Positions 33,092-44,254 of a stretch of DNA of 64,000 nucleotides are shown in pieces. Made by a program: the position numbers and the translations under genes. Position 1 is the stretch's first letter. The number at the start of each line of letters is the position of its first letter. The notes below the pieces were generated by a model. It did no database searches and was not told the DNA's origin. It saw nothing but the letters and a program-made list of their open reading frames with translations. The stretch is taken from the NCBI RefSeq assembly GCF_042100115.1, contig NC_091273.1:3844001-3908000 (forward strand), given 5' to 3'. This stretch comes from Alternaria dauci (lineage: Eukaryota > Ascomycota > Dothideomycetes > Pleosporales > Pleosporaceae).

Positions 33092-34263
33092 CAATGTATA
33101 CAAGGCGGAAGGCTTTGGTGTGCAGTATGGCTAAAAGGGATTTTGAGCAGGTAATGGAACAATGCAGCACTACCGATAGATTGCGACTTGAAAACGTTGA
33201 TTTTCTTCGAGAGCGTGGTATTTGGGACCAGGTATCCACTTTTTCTTCCCCTCGGGACTCTCACTGATTCGAACGACTCTTTTGCTTTTTCGCGGGACTC
33301 ATTCAAGACGACTACACTGATCAGGCAAAGAAGCTGCCGTCATCGTTGGTCTGGCAGTAATTGAACTTTTCCTCGCAAAGCGACTTTCCGCAACGGAAAT
33401 TAATCACCCGAGCTATGGAAGCGCTGACTTGCCCCACATCGGATTGCTTCACCGTCTTGCCTTGGGAACCAGCATTAAGCTCCGCGAGTTGCTTGCTATC
33501 GTGAGCATCTTTCGAGGGCGAACGCAAAGACGGGGTTTCTGGGCGCCAAATTCTCTCATATCCGTACCGCTCGGACACTGGCGGGCGCTAGTACCAGAGT
33601 AGCATTTTAGCCGCGTCTGAGGCCGATGCGACATTTGACGGCGAAAGCACCGAGCCGCGATGAAGCGGAGACCCCAGCATGCCCCAGATCATTTCCGCAG
33701 CCTCGGCAAGCAAGTGGAGACGTCTTATGCCACCGGTCAAGCTCCACAAGACGGATGGTAGTTGAACATAGATAGTAGGGCCAATGCCACTTGAGAGTCT
33801 TTAGCATAGCAACCAGATGCTATTTACCTAGCAACAATTTTCGCACATCGTGGATTGAAGCACGGCATATCGCCTGCTTTCCACGAGCCAAGAAGTCGGA
33901 CCTCGCATCATGCCAGGTCGAGAGGGGTCGCTGCATCCCCCGACATGGATGCATGGATCGTCAGGAACTAACCCTCGACTTCATCCAATTCTTCCGCTCG
34001 TTGACGCCAAAATCCTCCAATGACGGGTGGCGCACCCCAAGCTCTCTTGCCTACCCGCCACTGAACCGGGAAATGTCATGACGAATGTACCGGCACCAGG
34101 TGTGGATATTACACGATTCTCCCTGTGGCCAAGACCCGGCGTGGCTGGTAAGCCCGTGATTCTAGGGAACGGTTAGTGAACTGGGAGACGAGTGGAAGTA
34201 TAAGGTTGGCAGGAAGGTCGTTTGTTGGAGTTACCAGCAATCCATCGTCTTTTGATCGCAAAG
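33092..34263. other. intergenic region, GH51 promoter
   Basis: About 1.2 kb. A weak minus-strand frame at 33321-33578 (GYERIWRPETPSLRSPSKDAH) has protein-like composition but no ATG and no domain. The right part should hold the arabinofuranosidase promoter. Nothing firmer was seen. Confidence 0.45.
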
Positions 34264-36458
34264 ATGGTGCTTTTCAGGGGAATTGCAGCTGCAGCCTGCG
34301 CTACTTCTGCGCTTGCTGCCGACATCATCGTCCAATTGTCAGGTGTGTCTCTGTATGAACTGAATGTGAGACGTATACTAACCCGGCATAAGGTGGAAAC
34401 TTGACTGGTAAATTCGGACACTCTTACGGCTACGGTTTCCTCCACGAGGTATTTCATCCTAGTCGATGACTACATGTCGTATGCTCACTATTGCTCAGGA
34501 TATCAACAACTCCGGCGATGGCGGAATCTACGCCGAGCTGATCCAAAACCGTGCTTTCCAGTACAGCCAAAACTTTAGTGTTTCAACCGACCACTATTTC
34601 TCTATCAATGGTGCTGCGCTCAGCATTGAGATGTTGGATGAGCCACTTTCCGAGCAACTGCCGGCATCTATGCGTGTATCTGCAGGCAATGGCACTTCCA
34701 ACTCCAGCAAGATTGGTTTCAAGAACGAGGGTTACTGGGGTATGGACGTTCGTGTGCAGACCTACACCGGATCTTTCTGGGTCAAGGGCGCATACAATGG
34801 CGTTTTCACCGCATCGCTCGAATCAAACTTGACAAGCGATGTATTTGGATCCGTTGAGATTCCCTCCAAGTCCGTTGCGGATGACTGGACCGAGCATACC
34901 TTCGAGCTCGTCCCCGAGAAGGATGCGCCCAACTCGAACAACACCTTTTCCATCACCTTTGACAGTGCCGCAGCCAGCGCACTCGACTTCAACCTCATCT
35001 CCCTCTTCCCGCCCACTTACAAGAACCGCAAGAACGGTCTCCGTATCGACATTGCTGAGGCTCTTGCGGACATGAACCCTACCTTCCTCCGCTTCCCTGG
35101 CGGCAACATGCTTGAGGGTCTCCGAAACGACTCGTACTGGGACTGGAAGGATTCTCTTGGTCCTCTGAGGTATCGCCCTGGTTTCCAGGGTGTATGGGGA
35201 TACCAGCAGACTCACGGTCTCGGTCTCATGGAGTACCTTGAGTGGGCGGAGGACATGGGTCTCGAGATCGTGCTCGGTGTCTGGGCTGGGTAAGTTCTGG
35301 TTCTACGCAATGCATATGAGACATGTACTGACTTGGTTTCTTCACTTCTGCAGCCTTGCTCTAGATGGTGGTGTTACACCCCAGCAGGATCTCCAACCCT
35401 TCATCGACGATGCTCTCAACGAGATTGAGTTTGTTCGCGGTCCAGTCAACTCCACTTGGGGTGCTCGCCGTGCTGAACTTGGACATCCCGAGCCTTTTGA
35501 GCTGAACTATGTCGAAATCAGTAACGAGGACTGGCTTGCTGGTTATCCCGGTGGCTGGGAATCTTACCGAGCATACCGCTTCCCGCTCTTCTACAATGCC
35601 ATCAGCAAAGCCTACCCTGACATCCAGGTCATTTCTTCAGCCGCTTCTAGCGATCCCGCTGGCGAGGCGCCTATCTTCGGCCCCAACAACGTCAATGGCC
35701 AGGTGTTGCCTCTTGACGCAATTGGTGACTACCACCCATACCGCGAGCCAGACGAGCTTGTTTACGAGTTCTCCCGCTTCGACAATGACGCTGGACATAT
35801 TGTTGGCGAAGTTGCAGCTACCCACGTCAATGGTGGTATCCGCTGGGAAGGCGACCTGTACCCCTTTCCATGGTGGCAAGGTGCCGTCGGCGAGGCCGTA
35901 TCTCTGATCGGTTACGAGCGCAACTCTGACCGCATCCCTGGTACTTTTTATGCCCCGGTTCTAAAAAACAATAACAGATACCAGTGGCCAATCACACTCA
36001 TCCAGTTTGATGCTGACCCGAAGCGCACCACCAAAGCCGTTACCTGGTACTGCTGGAGTCTCTTCGCCCACCACCCCATCTCGCACACACTCCCCACGCA
36101 CTCCAACTCTTCCTACGGACCGCTCTACTGGGGTGCTGGATACGACGAGAAGCGTGGTGGTGCCATGGTGTGGAAGGGTGCAGTGTACAACACCACCAAC
36201 CACGTGGACGTGCCTGTAAGCGTCCAGTTCCAAGGTGTTGCTCCAGGAGCTTTGGCCAACCTCACCTACCTCACCAACTCTGTCGGCGACCCATACATGT
36301 ACAATGACCCGTTCACTGGAGTCAACATCGTCAACACTACCAACATAATTCTCACTGCTGGAAGTGATGGCGCATTCCGCTTCACTCTGCCCGAACTCAG
36401 TGTCGCAGTGTTGGACACCGAGATTTCTGGTGGAAACAGCACTCAGAGACGGTTATAG
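34264..36458 (+). CDS. secreted alpha-L-arabinofuranosidase, GH51
   Basis: Four exons (34264-34342, 34393-34448, 34499-35289, 35354-36458; introns of 50, 50 and 64 nt) encode 676 aa. The signal peptide (about 1-19) is followed by IIVQLSGGNLTGKFGHSYGYGFLHEDINNSGDGGIYAEL, the typical fungal AbfA start. The acid/base is E367 in YVEISNED, and E461 in HIVGEVAAT fits the nucleophile. LRFPGGNMLEG is the conserved barrel motif. The C-terminus is the usual beta domain. GH51 enzymes release arabinose side chains from arabinan and arabinoxylan. Many sequons fit secretion. Intron 3 carries the shared block in the form GAGACATGTACTGACTTGG. Confidence 0.95.
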
Positions 36459-36850
36459 AGTTCTATCTAGAGATTAGTCATAGTGCGATGTCATAAATGA
36501 AGCAGTTTTTGATGATACGATAACAGAATTCAAACATGAGGTATTTGCCAAGAGTGAATTTGTCAATATGGAAGTTGACATTGATGGTTTTGGTGTTTGT
36601 CCTGCTGGCAGTCATATCGCAAGATATCCTATGCACCTGCAGATTGGCCAATTGAACTCTGCTTGCACGTCAGGCCAAAAAGAGCACGAGCAGACGGTAT
36701 CCTGTGCGAAAGCACAGTGATTTCCTCTTTTCCCTTCCAACATGCGATATATTGTTCTCACGCTGATCTATCTAGAGACCATTGTCAGTAGATTTCCATC
36801 GATATTCGAATTGCACTACGACTCCAAATGCGAGCGATCTTGAAGCGGTT
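36459..36850. other. intergenic between convergent GH51 and GH115 genes
   Basis: This 392-bp gap should hold both 3' UTRs. No gene or repeat was recognised. Confidence 0.55.
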
Positions 36851-39800
36851 TCAACCATCGTAGACTCCGCCGATGGGCATGTACCCTGGCGGTCCTAAAT
36901 AGCTGTCCTTGACCCCGCCCCTGGTATCCAAAACAAGCTTCTCCAAGTAAACCTCAGGACTATTAACACTCCAACGGAGCGTATGAGTCCCTTCCGTTGT
37001 CGCGCCGAGACTGACTTTCTTTGTCCATACCTGGTTCATTACGTTGTTCGTCCATTCCGGTGGCACATCGCCTGCATCTTTCGGATCGCCTAGCACACGT
37101 GTGAAGTTTTGAGGAGCGTCATCAAGAGAGAGCGAGAATTCCATGAGAAGGTTGGGGTCTGTGTCTAAACCAGCGTTGATGTAGATGGTGGCGTTGAGGG
37201 CAGAGGTGTCTTTGAAGAGGTAGATATCGTATTCAACATATGCAGATTTCGAGCCGATAAGAGAAGCCCGAGCAGCGTGGAAAGGCCGCAGAGCGATGGA
37301 GCCGGACTCAGTACGCGTTCCAAGGTATGGGACGTGGGCAAATGCTACAGCATCCCTCGTAGTTTCGTTGTTTAGCGAGGAGGAAGAGCGCTGGAAGTGC
37401 GGGCTTTCAATCGATATGTAACCGGCTGTTTCCGGGAAACCGCGGAAATTGGTGGGTACTTTCTTATTTTGTACCGGAATACGTATGATATCGTAATACG
37501 GATAAAATGACGGTGTTGATGTCAAGCCAACCTTTACCGTATCGTTGTATCCCTCCGGTACCCGTGTCCAGTCAATGGCGACGTTGAGGCGTTGCTCGTC
37601 GGCTGTATAGTTAAGTCGACCCGAGCTAGGAGTGATTGACAGCCAATCCACTGGGATATCACCAAGTTGCCAGTCGAGTGGGACGCGGTAGTCGCCTCGC
37701 ATGAACAGATCTATAGTTCGCCTGGATGGTCCATAGGGACTCATTTCTGGGAGCTGGGCTGGGGATTTGGTGAAAGGCATCGATGGATCGATGGACTCAG
37801 CCCACCGACCCTGGTCGAGTGGACTGTTAGAGCCCTCTGCATAGATGCCGAGGTTGCCAACGGAGAACTGCATGTTCTGGCGCAGTTGAACAAAGGAAAG
37901 GTTTGAGATTATGTCGCGAGAGGGATTCATCCAGTTCTTTGGCTTTCCGATATCGAATGTTTCAAGCTTGGCCTGAGACATGATGTTTTTCCATTTGCCG
38001 TCGAGGAGGGCATCGAAACCTTCAACCAGATCGTAGTCATATTCGAAGTCTGTAAGAACCTGGTGGGCAAGTGCGTTCGCCGAGTTCCTCCGTTCCATGG
38101 CATGTCGGTAGTTGAGTCCCGTACTGTAAAAGCGGAGGAGGTATGTGGTCAGTGTGTATCTTCCAGGCATCTCTTAGAGCCACAACTTACCCGATGTTTA
38201 CTGCGTAGTATGTAGCGCCCGATACTATAGGATAGAAAACGAGCTCATAATACGTGGCTTTGTACGTCTCCGGGATGCGGTCAAATAATGTTTTGGTTTG
38301 ATCAGCGAGCATGTTCCATCTTGCTAGAATCCTTTCCGCTTCATGGTAATTCAATACCGAGTACGTGTCTGGCTGGACCATCTCAAAGCGGCGCATCCCG
38401 ATGAGGTGGTTAAATTCCATCAGTAGAGCTGCGACATCCGCATATTCGGTTCCGAACTCCCGCTCAGAGTAGAGGCGCAGATATTCTGGTATCATGTCGA
38501 AGTCAAACTTCGAGATATCCCAAGCTAAGTCCATGGCGAAGCCAAAGGGTTGCTCCAGGGGCTTGATATCGCCTACGTTGAAGACCCAGACCTCGCTTGC
38601 CTCGCGCCAGTAAGCTTGCAAAAGTTCCTTCAAAACTTTCGGCTACGCTTGTCAGCTATTGACGCCCTTCGTGAGAAGTGGTTACTAACCAAGCTGTTGG
38701 TGTTTGACCACTTGTACGATCGTGGCCTACCAAAATACTCGAAGTGGAAGTAAACACCAGCACCACCTTCTCTAGCAGTCTCATTACCAGTGGGCAGCCG
38801 CAAAATCTGGCCATGGTTGTCGTCGGGCATGATGATGGTAACCTGAACACGGGTATATAGAAGTCAGCATATATCTCACGTGCAGTCTGTATGGAGAGAT
38901 TACGTACGTCATCAGGCGGACTTAGTCCAGCAGCATAGTAGGTCGCGACTTCCTTGTAAATTGTCCATGCCTCTACATCTCATTAGCATGCCTCCCACCT
39001 GATTTGTCAACTGTGTTACTTACGGTTCACTTTCTGGTCACCCAGAACTTCTTTGAAGATCTGGCGCTCGACTTCAAACACTTCTCGGAGGATCTCTAGA
39101 GCATCGTCTCCCACAATGGCGCTATCACTAGGACCACGCATGCCCAGAGTCACATAGCTCTCGTTGTTTCCCATTCTGCGAATGCCCTCTTCCATGAAGC
39201 GTGTGACGTTGTCTTTGTTCAATCTCCAATCCCATGGCCCAGTTAGAGTCGCGTTCCACTCATTTGTTGCTCTTTGCATCGGCTCATGATGGCTCGTGGA
39301 GACTACGATGCTGTAGTTATCTGCAAGCTGCTGGTTTCCTGGGTCATCGGTGAAGAAGATGTTGCCCGGGGCTGGCGTTGATGATCCCCACATGGCAGGC
39401 CACAAATAATTGGCTTTCAGTCGAAGAAGTAGATCGAAAACATGCGAGTAAAACTCGGTGTCTAGGGGACGGTAGGAGGAGTTGTGCTGCGCGGCCCACC
39501 AAGTGACAAGCGCTGGAGCTTCATCATTAATGAAAAGCCCTCTGTATTTGACTGACGGTGGGCCATGGACAGTGGCTTTTGGTAAAGCAAAAATGGCGGT
39601 GTGTTTCTTCGTGGGTACATCTGCCCACCAATGGTATCTGATTCAGATCATTAACAGACGTCTACATGCACAAGACGTACACACTTACGGAGATTGCCCA
39701 CTCTGTTCTGCGAGTGTGTGTATTCCGAAGATAGTTCCGCGTTTATCGCTACCCACAATGACCAACGCCCGTTCTACTCCAGCTATCGGATTGGCGATAA

Positions 39801-40173
39801 CAACAGTCTTAAAAACTTCCCACCTCCCCTCGACATCTGAGATGTCGAGACCTTTCTCGGCGGATATTTGACGAATAAGTTTCGATCCCACAGAGCCAGC
39901 GATGACTCCGGTTGCTGATGTTGAGACTGTAGAGTTGGTGGTGACATTGTTAAGCGCGGGTCGGGTCCCAGTGATCTGTTCGAAGTCATCCGCTAGACTT
40001 CTGAGCGCGATGTGAATACCTAAAAAGTCATCCGCATCGGCTATGAGGGTGGCACCAGCAATATCCAAGGTTTGATCTCCAGCCTCGAAGCCTACAAACT
40101 TTTCCTCAAGCAGCGCATACACTGTGAAATTTGAAAAGGCACAAATGGCCACGAAAAGATTCAGTATCCACAT
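36851..40173 (-). CDS. secreted GH115 xylan alpha-1,2-glucuronidase
   Basis: Six exons (40173-39689, 39637-39024, 38972-38908, 38842-38690, 38642-38191, 38123-36851; introns of 51, 51, 65, 47 and 67 nt) encode 1013 aa, the normal length. A signal peptide is followed by the N-terminal alpha/beta domain with VGSDKRGTIFGIHTLAEQSGQSPYHWWADV. The barrel carries KYRGLFINDEAP and LKANYLWPAMWG, then the junction-dependent DDVTIIMPDDNHGQILRLP and SLPKVLKELL, and VFNVGDIKPLE. A C-terminal beta-sandwich (from about 600) completes it. GH115 removes 4-O-methylglucuronic acid from internal and terminal xylose of glucuronoxylan. Introns 3 and 5 carry the shared block. A MITE-like copy lies 380 bp upstream. 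Confidence 0.94.
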
Positions 40174-42342
40174 TGCTGGAGAACAAAAACTGGGCGTAGG
40201 TACCTAGCTGAGCTACGAAGGCGCTTGACCTGAAGATTATAACATTACCTTCGGTGTAATGAAAGATGGGCGGGGAAGTACCCCGGACTGGAAATGCTCC
40301 CTGCGGAGAGGACGCACAACCGCGTACGGTTTTCCTGCTTCCCCATGAGAAACTCGCCAACTATTGGCCTCGCGGCGGATGGTCCTGATCATCCTTGAAC
40401 TGCATGCTAGGGGAGCTGGAGCGATCATCTGGGGTCGCTAAGCCCAGAGTGGAACTCAGCCTGTCGGTCGAAAGTACATCTGCAAGCTCGGGTCAAAGTC
40501 ATCCGCGTCCAGTACGTACTGCAGAGAGCGGAGATCGCGGACGCCGCATCTGAGCACGCCATACAAGGAAAAAACCGACCGCCACCTCTGTAGTTGTCTA
40601 GGTAGAGTATTGCTACACAAGAGAGATTGATTGCTCTTCCTGTAGTTGCTTTAGTAGAGTGTTATAATGTAAGAGGTATTAAAAATGCTACTCCTGTAGT
40701 TGTTTAGGTAGGGCATCGCTACACAAGAAGGATTAATTACTCTTCCTGTAGCTGCCTAAGTAGGGTGTTCAATTTTTCTCTTGTATAGCGTGGGAGCATA
40801 ACTTTGTCCTAACGTGGATTGCGAAGCTGTGGCCGTACGGCACCGCGTATTTAGCGTGTCTTCCCCGCATCACGCTCGATGGCAGCTACGGAGTAACCTC
40901 GGATGCTAGCAGTATTCTGACTGAGCTTCGCGTGTACTGGATTGATACTTGCCTTGATTAAATGACATTCATGGACAATTTTCCATTACATATCCAGCGT
41001 TGTTCAGTGCAACTGGGCCGAGATCGCGTGTGTGGATGATGACGTCACGTATCTTAGCGCTGATTCCCTTACTGACGCGCTTTCCCACAAGCAAACTCCT
41101 GTCTCGACAACAGTGTCTTCAGCATATCACTGAGCATGTCTTTATAATGTCTCCATTTTATTTTTTGTTTTTCCCTCGTTTGATCTTCACTGCGATTTGT
41201 TTGCTGCATCGTTACAAATCGTTCCCCAAAGCTCAAACCCAATGACTATCGTGACACAGTAGGCCTCCCAGGAGACCAAAAAAAGCGACTTTACACTCTC
41301 GTACTCGTACATGTGTCCTCAACCTCCGTTTTCACTTGGGGCTTCTGAGATGCACAGCGTATATACTATCCTCACCTTTGATCCACAGCGTCACGAAGCA
41401 ATACCATAGTACACCCATCCCACCCATGGTACAGCAATGACCCATAAACGATGAGCGACTCACAATTACTGAACCACTATTGCCACCATAGCCACCATAG
41501 CCAAAGACCATATATGATTCATATATGTGTCCAGGACCACAATTCTCTCACCTGGGGCTTCTTGCCCACGCGGCGTTTCTTGTTGCATTGCGCCGCCTTC
41601 TTCACCGCGAGAGCTTTACGGCGTTGCGCAGGCGCGCGTACGAGTTCTACAACTAATTTGATGAGTTAGTTGTCTAATACAGGTTATTAAGATAAGCTCT
41701 CTGGTTGCCCTTGCCCTGACCTGACACGCTGGACATCGACTTCTTGTGTGCACGAGGCACCGGCGAAGAAACACGACTGTAAACCATAAGTCCACGAGAG
41801 TATAGAATTCGCTTTCTTAGTCTCAGTAGAGGCCTGATCATGCTTAGAGAACGCGTGTCAGCCTCTTACCTTGCCGCAAATTTCATACGAACTCCATGAG
41901 ATACGCTGTGGTGGATCATTGTCCCGTTCCTCGGCTTGTTCGTGTTCACGCCCAACCTGTTTCTGCTCTGGTGGAGCTGGTCCCTTGAACCTGATATGAA
42001 TTCTACCCAGTATCAAGGAGGAGCAGCTAGTTTTCCTGATTCGTAGAACGCGTATTCACTAGCCAAGGGGATTTCAGCACGCATCTTCAATGCCTTCAAC
42101 GACTTATATTACACTGGGTATTTCTTTCCTCATAGTAAGGCTCCCTTTTGGTCTCTCAATGTCTAGTTACGTCGACTGAAAAGCAAGATAACGCAAATGT
42201 CGATCAAAAACACACCCTATCAGCGGTGAACGCAGACATACAACGAAAACCGACATCCAGCAAGCTTCCCACCACCATGTCCGCCTGGCCCAGCCAGAGT
42301 ATGGGCATCCATTGGCATCGACTCTTCCGATGACCCAAGGAT
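40174..42342. other. intergenic, GH115 promoter and PiT 3' flank
   Basis: This 2.2-kb gap holds the second MITE-like element at 40555-40792. The stretch 40800-42340 has many stops on both strands and no supported gene. Confidence 0.55.
40555..40792 (+). mobile_element. MITE-like element, copy 2 (238 bp)
   Basis: The terminal inverted repeats begin CACGCCATACAAGGAAAAAA (left) and CACGCTATACAAGAGAAAAA (reverse complement of the right end). Inside are two tandem units of about 75 bp, each reading CTGTAGTTG-TYTAGGTAG ... GCTACACAAGARRGATTRAT. They are separated by an AT-rich spacer (TATAATGTAAGAGGTATTAA). Copy 1 has a single such unit and runs in the opposite orientation. It is non-coding, and no clear target-site duplication is seen. 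Confidence 0.85.
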
Positions 42343-44254
42343 CTACACACCGCCACCCCACCTCGGCGCATTCAGGATTATGCCCATCAAACACCCAGAA
42401 ATGAGACCAGCGGAAGGGAGAGTGATGATCCAGCCCATATAAATCCAAGCAACCATGCGCCAGTTGATCGTCCTCCAGGTACCATTGCAAAGACCGACGC
42501 CGACAGTGGCGCCAGTGATACACTGAGTAGTCGAGACAGGGAGGGCAAGCTTGGTAGCCAAGATCACAGTAATTGCCGCGCCCAACTCCATCGAAAATCC
42601 ACGTGCTGGCGAGTGCAGAGTAATCTTATTTCCGAGCGCTCGCATGATGTTGTAGCCGTAGGTCCAGAGACCAGCAACAATACCGGCACCTCCAAAGGCG
42701 AGAATCCAGACAGGAACAGGCACCTTGCTGGAGATCTCGCCGGTTGACCAGATGAAATAGATGGCGGTGTATGGGCCAATGGCGTTGGAAACGTCGTTGG
42801 CCCCATGAGCAAAAGAGGCAGTGGATGCAGTCATGATTTGCAGGAAAGAGTAGGTGTATTCAGCCCTGTTGTCGTAATGCTCACCAGTAGCATGGATCTT
42901 TTCAATATCGCCAGACAGAAAATCCTTGTGGCTTTGTTGAGAAACAACGTCTTGTTCAACACCGTGGAATATGGCAAATCTGATCCACCAGAAAGCGACG
43001 GCAGGAGTGTACCACGGCCCTGGGGGAGGCTGCTTCTTGGGTGTGGAGAGTTGCCTCGCGGGAGTGGCAGTAACTGGATGAGGAGATTCGACAGGAACGA
43101 TATCAGAGTCGGAGCTAGTGGCCTTTGGGTTTGTAGATTGAATCGCACTCTTCTCGATGTCATCGTGTACTGGTTGACCTTCTCCAGCCCGCTTTGCCTC
43201 GAGCTCCTCAGCGGTAAGATGTCCGGCATAGAAGTCCGGAATGTTGCCAACAGGCATGCCCTCTGGGCATGGGGCGGGTTCGGGGCGGCGGAGGAGGAGA
43301 GGACCTTGGATTAGTTGCCAGTTCTTGAGTTCCCAGTCGTCCTTGATGATGCGACGGTACAGGAAGGGGATGAAAACTTCAATTTGAAGGTTAGCAGAGT
43401 AACCATCCAACTTCAGGGATTTGGAAACTTACATGTAGCAACCACGAGGGCAACAACTACACCAACAACGATAGAAACCCACACAGCTTGGACGTTGGTA
43501 AGGTCTATCTTCGCAGAGCCACCCTTCCAGCAAATAAGGAGGGATAGTAGGAAGGAGGTGACGAAGAAATAGATGGGAACCATGATGAAGGCCTTGTACA
43601 CTGGGTTTTTGCGGCGCATTACACCGTACTTGGTGATCAAGAATATGATAGCACCAAAACAGCCGGAGATACCAGGCGCGATACCCCAGGCGGCGAAGAC
43701 CTGAGACACACCCTTGAATGACCAGTTGACGCCTTCGGGGCCAGAAGCGGCAATACCAACACCGATGACACCGCCCATGATTGAGTGGGTTGTGGATACA
43801 GGCATCGTGCACCGAGTTGCGATAGTGAGATAGGTTGCGGATCCGACAATTGCGCACATCATGGCCAACATGAGCACCGATGGGTCCTAAATGATCGGTT
43901 AAAGAATTAGCCCATGATCAACATGTATTCTGTTGGGGGATACTACTTACACTTTCAAACAGGTCTATGCTGATGACTTTGGTGCGGATGGTATCAGTGA
44001 CGCGGGAACCGACCAGCATCGCTCCAGCGAACTCCATCACCGAAGCAATGCACATAGCTTGCTTGAGAGTCAAAGAACGACTGGCCACAGATGTAGCAAA
44101 TGAGTTGGCCACATCATTGGCTAGAGTTCATGGTCAGTGAAGTTTACTCGTGTGCTTGATATGTTTTAAACAAACCTCCAATGTTCCACGCATCCAGGAA
44201 CGCGAAGATGGTGCCAATGGCAAAAATGTAATCGAACTGTGGAAGGGCCGACAT
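42343..44254 (-). CDS. PiT-family (Pho89-type) phosphate transporter
   Basis: Four exons (44254-44176, 44120-43951, 43886-43433, 43376-42343; introns of 55, 64 and 56 nt) encode 578 aa. The first PiT signature is completed across intron 1 as [15 protein letters not shown] (about 25-39). The second, [14 protein letters not shown], lies in the C-terminal half. About ten membrane helices flank a long hydrophilic loop of roughly 180 residues rich in Pro, Ser and Lys. PiT carriers import phosphate with Na+ or H+ across the plasma membrane. A CACGTG at 45292-45297 fits the Pho4/NUC-1 core but is about 1 kb upstream, so its role is doubtful. Confidence 0.94.
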
